Shown: one piece after another, positions 1 to 5,691 of the stretch
Layout of the letters: each line of letters starts with the position of its first letter
Numbering within the stretch: the first letter of the stretch is position 1
From: Acidobacteriota bacterium
Lineage (GTDB): Bacteria; Acidobacteriota; Terriglobia; Bryobacterales; JACQDG01
Direction of reading: 5' to 3'
NCBI GenBank assembly: GCA_016201195.1
Contig: JACQDI010000364.1
Location: 1 to 5,691 of the forward strand
Length of the DNA: 5,691 nucleotides
Notes under the pieces: model-generated
What the model saw: only the letters and a program-made list of their open reading frames with translations
Databases searched by the model: none
What the model was told of the DNA's origin: nothing
Translations under genes and position numbers: made by a program

Positions 1-1349
1 CTTTCATCTCCTTCACGCGGTCAGCCTGGTCGGACTCCTTCACCAAGTTCCATTTCTCGTGGGGATCGAGCAGAAGATCGTACAGCTCGCTCGGGAAGCC
101 TTCGGTGCGATGCACGTATTTCCAGCGCTCGGTGCGGACCATGCGCGTGTACTGGTATTCGCCGTAGACCGCATTGCGCCAGGGCCGCTTGCGGCCTTCG
201 AGGAACGGCGCGTAGCTCGCGCCGGTGAGCGGAGGCTGGCCGAGGTAGTCGAGGATGGTGGCAGGGAAGTCGTAGTTGTTGACCATGGCGTCGATGACGA
301 GCCACGGCCGGACGCGGCCCGGCTGGTTGTAGATCATCGGGATGAGCATAGACTCTTCATACATATTGAACGGCCAGGACCCGTTTCCCTTCCCCCACAG
401 CCCGTGGTGACCGCACATGAAGCCCTGGTCGCCGGCAAAGACGATCAGCGTGTCGCGCCGCAGGTTCAGGTCGTCGAGCTGGCGCACGATGCGGCCCACC
501 TGCTCGTCGACGGCGGTGATCATGGCGTAGTAGGTGATCATGCTGTCGCGCTTGCGGTGGTTGGCGCGGCCCAGGCCGGTGTTGAGCGGGTTGAGCGGCT
601 CGTCGGGGAAGGTTTGGAGCGGCGAGTTGCGGTAGATCTGCCGGTATTTCTCGGGCGTGCCGTCATACGGCGTGTGCGGCGCGTTGTAGGCCAGGTATAA
701 GAAGAAAGGATCGCGCCGCGATTGCTCGAGGAACTCGAGGGCCTTGTCGGTGAGCACCTCGGTGAGGTACCCGGGATACACTTGCGTTTTCCCTTGCCAG
801 ATCATCTCAGCGTCCTGGTAGCGGCTGCCGCCGGTGGGCATGGCAAACCAGTGGGTGAAGCCCTGCTGGGGCGTGGGGCTGTCGCCCATGTGCCACTTGC
901 CGATCAGGCCGCACTTGTACCCGTGGCGGGCGAGCACCTGGGTGAACATCGTCTTCCCGTCGAGGAACCGCGTGGCCCGAGGGCCGACATTTTCCTCCTG
1001 AATCCAGTCCTGGATGCCGTATCGTCTTCCCGTCGAGGAACCGCGTGGCCCGAGGGCCGACATTTTCCTCCTGAATCCAGTCCTGGATGCCGTGCTGGCA
1101 AGGCATCAGGCCGGTGAAGAAGGTGGCGCGACTGGGCGAGCAGACCGGCGTCGCGGCAAAGGCGCGGGTCAACTTGGCGCCCCCGGAGGCCAGGCGGTCG
1201 AGCACAGGTGTTTGGATCTCTCGGTTGCCGTAACAGCCCATGGCCCATTGGCCGTGGTCGTCGGTGAGGATGAAGATGACGTTGGCCGGGCGACCGCGTT
1301 TAGCGAGGGCCGCGCCGGCGCCGGCGCGCAGGAAGTCTCTTCGCAGCAT
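1..1349 (-). pseudogene. Arylsulfatase-family sulfatase, frameshifted by a 73-bp tandem duplication, C-terminus off the window
   Basis: Type I sulfatases hydrolyse sulfate esters with a formylglycine made from a Cys/Ser in a C-x-P-S-R motif. From ATG 1349 the protein opens with a short Tat-like signal (RRDFLRAG, residues 3-10), then the metal site ILTDDHG (Asp30, Asp31) and CSPSRATFFTG with Cys70 as the formylglycine precursor. At about residue 110 the exact 73-bp duplication (24 codons plus 1 nt) shifts the frame; about 70 unrelated residues follow, ending at a stop at 807-809. If one copy is deleted, the frame is open to position 1, giving at least 425 residues. This restored part contains GKWHMG (901-884, catalytic Lys and His), GDQGFMCGHHGLWGKG near 433-386 (metal and active-site residues) and a typical late sulfatase segment YDLLLDPHEKWNL. 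Probably only some tens of residues are missing at the C-terminus. As written, the 180-aa product lacks half the active site, so it is a pseudogene, unless the duplication is an assembly error. The exact substrate cannot be named. The family call is firm. Confidence 0.9.
948..1093. repeat. Exact 73-bp tandem duplication (two copies) inside the sulfatase gene
   Basis: Copy 1 is 948-1020 and copy 2 is 1021-1093. They are identical at all 73 positions and directly abutting. The match stops exactly at both ends: base 947 is C while 1020 is T, and 1021 is A while 1094 is G. The unit encodes the stretch just after the CSPSR motif (HGIQDWIQEENVGPR to FLDGKT). Because 73 is not a multiple of 3, it causes the frameshift. 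The absence of any mismatch implies a very recent event or an assembly artefact. Confidence 0.97.
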
Positions 1350-1368
1350 AGCCGGATTCTAGTACAAT
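1340..1368 (+). promoter_or_regulatory. Candidate sigma70-like promoter for the ABM-domain gene
   Basis: TTCGCA (1340-1345, four of six to TTGACA), a 17-bp spacer, then TACAAT (1363-1368, five of six to TATAAT). Transcription would start near 1375, giving a leader of about 20 nt that includes a purine-rich GAGAGA before ATG 1397. The -35 half lies inside the start of the divergent sulfatase gene. The -10 box is separated by one base from the opposing -10 of the sulfatase, so both promoters share one near-palindromic core, ATTcTAgTAcAAT (1356-1368). Confidence 0.35.
1356..1361 (-). promoter_or_regulatory. Candidate -10 box for the sulfatase gene (possible leaderless start)
   Basis: On the minus strand this reads TAGAAT, one mismatch from the sigma70 -10 consensus. 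Only six bases lie between it and the ATG at 1349, so transcription would begin at or next to the start codon. No Shine-Dalgarno sequence fits in that space. A -35 at the usual distance (1384-1379, TGGCTA) matches only three of six. This is an inference from sequence alone, and the true start could be elsewhere. Confidence 0.3.
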
Positions 1369-1396
1369 AACGGGCCGGTAGCCAAAGAGAGAAACC

Positions 1397-1774
1397 ATGC
1401 GATTCCTGCTACTCTCGCTGTTTGTCTTCACCCTGGCCGCGCAACAGAAGAAGGACTACGACGTGCCCGGCCCCATCGAACTGCACATCTACCTGACCGC
1501 CAAGCCGGGGCAGGACAAGGCAATCGAGCGTCTTTACCGCGAGCAGTTTTATCCGGCGGTGAGCCGCCAGCCGGGCTTCCTTTTCTCGGAGCTGATGCGC
1601 AAGCCGAACAGCAACGATTACGTATTGCGGCACACCTTCATGACCGAAGAACAGCGGATGAAGTGGGTGGCAACGCCGGAGCATCAGAAGGCCTGGCCCG
1701 CTTTGACGGCGCTGAGCGAGAAAACCTCCTGGCAGGGTTTCGGCGTGGTGCACCCGCTCCCCAAGGGCAAGTGA
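1397..1774 (+). CDS. Small exported ABM-domain (antibiotic biosynthesis monooxygenase-like, dimeric alpha/beta barrel) protein
   Basis: The protein is 125 aa. Residues 1-15 (MRFLLLSLFVFTLAA) form a short Sec signal peptide, probably cut before QQKKDYD. About residues 26-107 then look like a single ABM / dimeric alpha-beta barrel domain: a first strand IELHIYLTAKPG, a helix DKAIERLYREQFYPAVSRQPG, a strand FLFSELMRKPNS, a strand DYVLRHTFM, and a helix TEEQRMKWVATPEHQKAW. This order, with the helix after a TEEQ-type turn, is typical of ABM proteins. The family includes cofactor-free monooxygenases and heme-degrading enzymes but also many members with no known reaction, so no substrate is proposed. 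The start ATG is preceded by AAGAGAG (1385-1391), a modest ribosome binding site. The gene is divergent from the sulfatase and convergent with the amine oxidase. An exported version is less usual than the cytoplasmic form. The coding call is firm; the fold is likely; the function is unknown. Confidence 0.85.
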   Translation: MRFLLLSLFVFTLAAQQKKDYDVPGPIELHIYLTAKPGQDKAIERLYREQFYPAVSRQPGFLFSELMRKPNSNDYVLRHTFMTEEQRMKWVATPEHQKAWPALTALSEKTSWQGFGVVHPLPKGK

Positions 1775-1909
1775 AGTTTCAGTCACCCATCTGAATCGGG
1801 TGGCGGAGACGATAGCCCGCATCCTCAACCACGACGATCGCTCCGTGCAGTTTGCACGCCGAACGCGCTCCAAGTTTAGCACATACACAACGCCCCGACA
1901 CTTCGACAC
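1775..1909. other. Convergent intergenic region between the ABM gene and the amine oxidase gene
   Basis: These 135 bases separate two converging genes. I see no gene with a start and family signature here. The only clear structure is the hairpin at 1844-1858; a weaker CACCC/GGGTG stem (1784-1788 with 1798-1802) lies just after the ABM stop. No T-tract follows either stem on either strand, so canonical intrinsic terminators are not evident. Confidence 0.6.
1844..1858. terminator. Perfect 6-bp hairpin, possible bidirectional terminator
   Basis: CGTGCA (1844-1849) pairs perfectly with TGCACG (1853-1858) around a 3-nt loop GTT. It sits about midway between two converging genes, where a shared terminator would be expected, and it folds equally on both strands. 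The lack of a U-run on either side argues against a standard intrinsic terminator, and a 6-bp stem can occur by chance. Confidence 0.25.
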
Positions 1910-3820
1910 TCACTCCGGTTTCGGCACATCCAGAGCCGGGTTGCGGGCGAAGAAACCAGCGGGGACCAGCTTGAAGCCCGCCTTGTGCACGGGCATCACC
2001 GGCCATTCTTCCGGCCGTGGGATATGAGTAATGCCCATGCTATACCACACCACCACATCCCGGTTCTCGATCGGGCGGTTGGCCTTGAGCCATCGGGTCA
2101 GGCCGTCACCGCCCTTGCTCTGGTTGGGGTAGCGGCCGGCGGCGTTGGTTTGCTCCGGGTCGTAGGGGGTGACGAAGAGGTGGGCGTTGAGGAAGCCGGC
2201 GCGCTTGCGCACCGAAGAATCGGGCTGGGCAAACGGAAGCGCGCTCTCGCCGGGGAGCAGCATGTAGCCGGTGGGCTGGCCGAGAGGGTTTTTCACCGAA
2301 GCGTTGATCACCTTCCACTTGCGGCTGGCAGCGAGGTTGAGCATTCGCTGCCCCTGCGATTCCTCGTGCAGCACGGTCTCCTTCATGGTGAAGGCGCGGC
2401 GCAGCGGGTCATCTGCCACGGGCACGCTGTCCATCTCGACCACGGTGTTGCCGGCGTGGCCGTCGACGTCGAGGTCGAGCCGGAAGTTGAAGAAATGCTG
2501 GTGGTGCACGGCAGCCACGTTGGGGGCGACCAGGTGGGCGTAGGGGTCGTGCGTGGCGTCCTTCACGCCCTTGGGCTGCATGATGCCGGTGAGCAGGATC
2601 TCCATCTCGAGCGTGCCGTCCTGGTGGAACACCCAGTTGAAGGCGTACTCGTAGTTGCCCAGGGTGGCGATCGAGGACAGCACCAGTTCCCGCGCCCGGC
2701 GCGACTCGTTGTGGCCGGTGAGGTAGTCGGCGTGCTTCCACAGCACCCCGCCGTCGCGCTCGTAGAGGCCGATGGCGCGGGGAATCTCCACGGGTTGGCC
2801 GGTTTCGCCGGCCCACAGGGCGTCGAAGAAGACAGCGTTGGGCGGGCAGTCGGTGAGGGGCTCCAGCGGGAAAGTGTTGCGGCCGATACCGTACCCGCCC
2901 TCGTCAAAGACGTTGCGGAAGAACCACGCCTCCCCCGGATCGCCGTACGGCACCATCATTTCGGAAAGTGACGCGCGGTAGAGGATCGGGCGAAGTCTGC
3001 CCCGGTCTTCGTAGCCGACGGTGTGGAGCACCAAGCCCTCGCGCGGGTGAAAGCTGAAGCGGAACCGCCAGTTCTGCCAGCGGACCTCGCGGCCCTCAAG
3101 CTCGAAGCTCACGCCCTGCGGCTGGGTGATCTGGAGCGGCTTTGGCGCGCGGCGCTGCGGGCCCACCGACTTCATGTCGAGGTCGGAGGCGGCTTTGGCC
3201 ACAGGCACCACGCCGGTGTCGATCACCTTGAACACCTTGCGGGCGTCCAGATTGACCAGGGCGACCACGCCCTCGATGGGGCGGGCGTACGGGTTTTTCG
3301 AGGTTCCGCGGTAGTAGGACATGCCCTTGACCAGGCGTATCCCTTCCTCTTCGGCGATGCCGTAGTGGCCCGCCGACCAGGGATCAACCTGCACGTTCTC
3401 GAAATCGGTGATGCCGCGCTTGCGCATCGCGTCCTGCCACCGGGGGTCGGCGCGCACGATCGCAGGCGTGCTGCTGAGTTCCTCGGGGGTGATCTCCGGC
3501 TGCACACCGGGAACCTGTTTCCAGGAAACGACGCTCTTGGCGCGCAGGTCCACGACCGCCTCGAAGGTCTGATGGCTCTGCTGGTCGAGAACGGTGACGA
3601 AGGCTTCGCGACGGAACGCGCCACCCGGACGGAAGTTCAGCACTTCTTGCTTGGGCGGCTCACGTAGCACGAGAATCGGGAACCGGCTGCTCGCGCTCGC
3701 TTTCCCGCCGGACTTGAGCGCCTCGACGGCGGCCGCGATCTCTTCTTTCGAGAGCGGATCCAGAGGATGGGTGGCAGCGAGCGCCGCGGCCAGGCACAAA
3801 GGCAGAAACGCGATTCTCAT
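1910..3820 (-). CDS. Primary-amine oxidase (copper/TPQ amine oxidase), exported
   Basis: This enzyme oxidatively deaminates primary amines to aldehydes, releasing ammonia and H2O2, using copper and a self-made topaquinone. The 636-aa protein begins with a signal peptide (residues 1-16, MRIAFLPLCLAAALAA), followed directly by HPLDPLSKEEI, the usual beginning of the small N-terminal amine-oxidase domains (about 17-210). The catalytic beta-sandwich occupies about 230-625. All key residues are present: catalytic base Asp306 (in FDEGGYGIGR), topaquinone precursor Tyr390 in TLGNYEY, and copper ligands His440 and His442 (HHQH) plus His599 (ITHIPRPEEWP). These positions and spacings closely follow the Arthrobacter globiformis enzyme (Asp298, Tyr382, His431, His433, His592). 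The extra N-terminal stalk domain of E. coli TynA is absent. AGGAG at 3831-3827, six bases before ATG 3820, fixes the start. The gene is divergent from the DUF3604 gene. It appears intact and probably acts in the periplasm or outside the cell. The preferred amine is unknown. Confidence 0.97.
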   Translation of the reverse strand: MRIAFLPLCLAAALAATHPLDPLSKEEIAAAVEALKSGGKASASSRFPILVLREPPKQEVLNFRPGGAFRREAFVTVLDQQSHQTFEAVVDLRAKSVVSWKQVPGVQPEITPEELSSTPAIVRADPRWQDAMRKRGITDFENVQVDPWSAGHYGIAEEEGIRLVKGMSYYRGTSKNPYARPIEGVVALVNLDARKVFKVIDTGVVPVAKAASDLDMKSVGPQRRAPKPLQITQPQGVSFELEGREVRWQNWRFRFSFHPREGLVLHTVGYEDRGRLRPILYRASLSEMMVPYGDPGEAWFFRNVFDEGGYGIGRNTFPLEPLTDCPPNAVFFDALWAGETGQPVEIPRAIGLYERDGGVLWKHADYLTGHNESRRARELVLSSIATLGNYEYAFNWVFHQDGTLEMEILLTGIMQPKGVKDATHDPYAHLVAPNVAAVHHQHFFNFRLDLDVDGHAGNTVVEMDSVPVADDPLRRAFTMKETVLHEESQGQRMLNLAASRKWKVINASVKNPLGQPTGYMLLPGESALPFAQPDSSVRKRAGFLNAHLFVTPYDPEQTNAAGRYPNQSKGGDGLTRWLKANRPIENRDVVVWYSMGITHIPRPEEWPVMPVHKAGFKLVPAGFFARNPALDVPKPE

Positions 3821-3826
3821 GCTGTG

Positions 3827-3831
3827 CTCCT
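3827..3831 (-). promoter_or_regulatory. Ribosome binding site of the amine oxidase gene
   Basis: Minus-strand AGGAG, six bases before ATG 3820, is the strongest Shine-Dalgarno match at any of the four gene starts here. It supports this start, which also places the signal peptide at the N-terminus. Confidence 0.75.
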
Positions 3832-3858
3832 GAGTGGGGCAACCCGTGGGCCCGCCCT

Positions 3859-3870
3859 ACAGTATACTGT
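3859..3870. promoter_or_regulatory. Perfect 12-bp palindrome with overlapping divergent -10-like boxes
   Basis: ACAGTATACTGT is its own reverse complement and lies in the 56-bp gap between the divergent amine oxidase and DUF3604 genes. It contains TATACT on the plus strand (3863-3868) and TATACT on the minus strand (3866-3861), each one mismatch from the -10 consensus. It could be a repressor operator, a symmetric bidirectional promoter core, or both. On the plus strand the box ends eight bases before GTG 3877, compatible with a leaderless mRNA. On the minus strand it would give a leader of roughly 34 nt carrying the AGGAG site. No convincing -35 was found for either direction. Confidence 0.4.
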
Positions 3871-3876
3871 TGCTGC

Positions 3877-5691
3877 GTGATACGTCCGCGGCAAATCTGG
3901 ATTCTGGCGGCGGGGCTGGCGGCGCTGCCCTTGTTCCGGGCGCAGAATTTGGCCCGCTATTCCACTGAGGACGACGCGGTCGCCGCCGGCCGAGCCAAGG
4001 ACCTCGGCACGGCGACGCTCGATGGACCGGCCGACGTCGAGGTGAACACCTCGGCCTCCTGGACGCTGCGATTCACCGTGGGGCGAGCAGGGATGAAACG
4101 CGGCGGCGGGATCCGGCTGGCCTTCGCTCACGGCATGGGCGGCGACTGGGGCGGGCATCATTTGCAGACCACCAACCCGGAGGCGGAGAACTACCTCAGG
4201 GTCACGCCCCAGTTCCGGATCACCCTCAACACTTGGCAGGGCGGCGCGCTCGGCCAGAACGAGACTTTCCGGCGCTATCACCCCTGGCAGTTCATCACCC
4301 AGTTCATCCTCGAGGACCAGTCGCTGAAGCCGGGCGACGTGGTCGCCATCCGGATGGACCGCGTGCGCGTGCAGCAACGCGACGAGACGGCGTTCGTCTT
4401 CAAGCTATACATCGATTCGGACGGCGACGATGATTACCTACCGCTGGCCAACTCGCCGGCGATCCGGATTCACGGCACGGAGGCCGACTCGATCGTGGTC
4501 AATGCGCCGGCGAGCGCGGTGGCCGGGCAACCGGTGCCGGTGACCGCGTGGCTCGCCGACCGTTTTGCCAACCCGGCGACGGACTTCACGGGGACGCTGC
4601 GTGTGGAAAGCAACGATCGTGAGATTCAGCTTCCCGCGGCTTACACGTTCGCGACCGGCGAGGCAGCGCGGCATCGCTTCGAGGGCATCGTGTTTCCGCG
4701 CCCCGGCGTCTACCGGCTGCTCGTGCGCCAGACCGACGGCCGGCTCCGGCAGGCTTCAAATCCGATTCTGGTCCGGCAGGCTTCAAATCCGATTCTGGTC
4801 GAGGCCGCCGCCCCTGCCGAGCGGGTTTACTGGGGCGATATCCACACCCACACCAGCTACTCCGACGGCCGCGGCACGGTGGCCGAGACCTACCAGTTCG
4901 GCCGCGACTACTCGGCCCTCGACTTCTGCGCCGTCACCGATCACTCCTTCCTCGTAAGCGACCGGATGTGGCGGGAGATCAAGGACGTCACCAACCAGTT
5001 CTATCGCCCGCAGGAGTACGTCACGTTTCTCGCGTACGAGTGGAGCGGGATGACCGAGGTGGGCGGCGACCACAACGTCTACTTCCGCGATAGCGACGCC
5101 GAGATTACCCGCTGCTATTCCTATTACAACTACCAGAACCTGCGCATGTACCACGGCCCGAATCACGGCGCGAACCACGTGCAGCAGCTTTTCCGGGTCC
5201 TCACCGAGCACAGCCGGGAGAACAACATCCTGGCCATCCCTCATTTCGGCGGGCGGCGCGCCAACCCGGAGTGGCACGACCCGCAGATCCAGCGGCTGAT
5301 CGAGATCTACTCCGATCACCGGCGGTCGGAAGACTGGGCGCGCACGTTCCTCGATCGCCGCTACCGCATCGGCATCATGGCCTCCACCGACAACCACGCC
5401 GGCAACGCCGGATACGGCTTTCGCGTGCGGTTCCCGAAGCCCGAGCCGGAGCGGCCGGAGGAAAACAACGGAACCTCGCTCCTCGGCGTCTACGCTCCGG
5501 CCAAGACCCGCGAGGCGATTTTCGACGCGCTTTACCGCCGCCATACCTATGCCACCACCGGCAACCGCATGTTCCTCGAGTTCCGCGTAAACGGGGCGCT
5601 GATGGGCGAGGAGATCCGCAGCACGGACTTTCCCCGGATCACACTGAAGGCCGAGGGCACTGCGGCAATCACCAAGGCTTACGTGCTGCGC
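3877..5691 (+). CDS. DUF3604 family exported PHP-like metal-dependent hydrolase, C-terminus off the window
   Basis: 605 residues are visible and the frame is open to the right edge. GTG 3877 is chosen because it begins a Sec signal peptide (MIRPRQ, then hydrophobic IWILAAGLAALPLF, cut near RAQ, residues 1-23). No clear ribosome binding site precedes it. Residues about 24-300 look like beta-rich, Ig-like domains. The DUF3604 region begins at about 317 with YWGDIHTHTSYSDG. It shows the metal-ligand pattern of PHP phosphoesterase-like folds: His323, His325, Asp330, Asp355-His356 (VTDH), Glu388 (YEWSG), His399 (DHNVYF), His456 (IPHFGGR), Asp505 and His507 (STDNHAG), plus the family segment LIEIYSDHRRSEDW (474-487). 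The fold suggests metal-dependent hydrolysis, but no substrate is established for the family to my knowledge. An in-frame 9-residue tandem duplication (RQASNPILV, residues 291-299 and 300-308) lies in the linker just before the catalytic domain. The gene is divergent from the amine oxidase. The family call is firm; the reaction is unknown. Confidence 0.93.
   Translation, partial: MIRPRQIWILAAGLAALPLFRAQNLARYSTEDDAVAAGRAKDLGTATLDGPADVEVNTSASWTLRFTVGRAGMKRGGGIRLAFAHGMGGDWGGHHLQTTNPEAENYLRVTPQFRITLNTWQGGALGQNETFRRYHPWQFITQFILEDQSLKPGDVVAIRMDRVRVQQRDETAFVFKLYIDSDGDDDYLPLANSPAIRIHGTEADSIVVNAPASAVAGQPVPVTAWLADRFANPATDFTGTLRVESNDREIQLPAAYTFATGEAARHRFEGIVFPRPGVYRLLVRQTDGRLRQASNPILVRQASNPILVEAAAPAERVYWGDIHTHTSYSDGRGTVAETYQFGRDYSALDFCAVTDHSFLVSDRMWREIKDVTNQFYRPQEYVTFLAYEWSGMTEVGGDHNVYFRDSDAEITRCYSYYNYQNLRMYHGPNHGANHVQQLFRVLTEHSRENNILAIPHFGGRRANPEWHDPQIQRLIEIYSDHRRSEDWARTFLDRRYRIGIMASTDNHAGNAGYGFRVRFPKPEPERPEENNGTSLLGVYAPAKTREAIFDALYRRHTYATTGNRMFLEFRVNGALMGEEIRSTDFPRITLKAEGTAAITKAYVLR
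4745..4800. repeat. 27-bp in-frame tandem duplication within the DUF3604 gene
   Basis: Copy 1 is 4745-4771 and copy 2 is 4772-4798, with two further matching bases (TC, 4799-4800). The copies are identical. The duplication repeats nine residues, RQASNPILV, between the beta-rich region and the PHP-like domain. DUF3604 proteins usually have a single SNPI-type stretch here, so one copy is probably extra. The reading frame is kept and the added residues lie in a linker, so the enzyme may still fold. Confidence 0.95.

Noticed and set aside
59..700. Plus-strand open frame (213 codons) opposite the sulfatase
   Set aside because: It is antisense to clear sulfatase motifs and has no family signature; a shadow.
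948..1093. Reading the 73-bp repeat as a CRISPR or mobile-element repeat
   Set aside because: There are only two abutting copies with no spacer, no terminal inverted repeats and no transposase, and the unit is ordinary sulfatase coding sequence.
948..1093. Programmed ribosomal frameshift rescuing the sulfatase
   Set aside because: No slippery heptamer with a following structure was seen at the junction, and even with a shift the protein would carry a duplicated segment right after the active-site motif.
1779..1850. Minus-strand translation VVVEDAGYRLRHPIQMGD in the convergent gap, which looks protein-like
   Set aside because: It might be the tail of a decayed gene, but the frame has no plausible start or domain and continues into the amine oxidase 3' end in another frame. 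Too short to support.
1800..2027. Plus-strand 75-codon frame in the convergent gap
   Set aside because: Starts without a convincing ribosome binding site, overlaps the amine oxidase end and has no recognisable domain.
1985..2971. Long plus-strand open frame (328 codons) opposite the amine oxidase
   Set aside because: It is rich in Val, Gly, His and Ala with no recognisable domain, and it is antisense to a gene whose full active site is visible. It is a typical GC-rich shadow frame.
3817..4377. Minus-strand open frame (186 codons) spanning the divergent gap and the DUF3604 5' region
   Set aside because: It would run through the promoter region and overlap the amine oxidase start. Its composition looks like a shadow of the plus-strand gene.
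4783..5544. Minus-strand open frame (253 codons) opposite the DUF3604 gene
   Set aside because: Low-complexity Val/Ala/Gly-rich translation lying entirely antisense to the conserved PHP-like domain; a shadow.

Overview
This is a GC-rich bacterial window carrying four protein genes in two divergent pairs. From left to right they are a sulfatase (minus strand, C-terminus off the left edge), a small ABM-domain protein (plus), a copper amine oxidase (minus) and a DUF3604/PHP-like hydrolase (plus, C-terminus off the right edge). All four start with a recognisable export signal: one Tat-like and three Sec-like. The style (Tat-type sulfatase, tiny secreted ABM protein, signal-peptide amine oxidase, DUF3604 protein, very short intergenic regions) suggests a soil or sediment heterotroph, perhaps an acidobacterium of the Solibacter/Bryobacter type. 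That taxonomic guess is inference only; the window has no rRNA or marker gene.

Layout. Positions 1-1349 (minus) encode an arylsulfatase-family enzyme whose frame is broken by an exact 73-bp tandem duplication (948-1020 and 1021-1093). Removing one copy restores a single open frame from the ATG at 1349 to the window edge. A 47-bp divergent gap, holding near-symmetric, back-to-back -10-like boxes, separates it from the ABM gene at 1397-1774. A 135-bp convergent gap with a perfect 6-bp hairpin follows. The complete 636-aa amine oxidase occupies 3820-1910, with every expected active-site residue visible. A 56-bp divergent gap containing a perfect 12-bp palindrome separates it from the DUF3604 gene, which starts at GTG 3877 and runs to the right edge. 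That gene carries a second tandem duplication, 27 bp and in frame.

How the genes may work together. The products fit extracytoplasmic catabolism of modified organic matter: sulfate-ester cleavage, oxidative deamination of primary amines to aldehyde, H2O2 and ammonia, and a secreted metal-dependent hydrolase of unknown substrate. No shared pathway can be proved from the sequence. I see no mobile element, CRISPR array, tRNA, rRNA or defence system. The most notable signals are the two recent-looking tandem duplications, one inactivating and one in frame, and the matching design of the two divergent promoter regions, in each of which one gene has a start codon so close to its -10 box that its mRNA could be leaderless.
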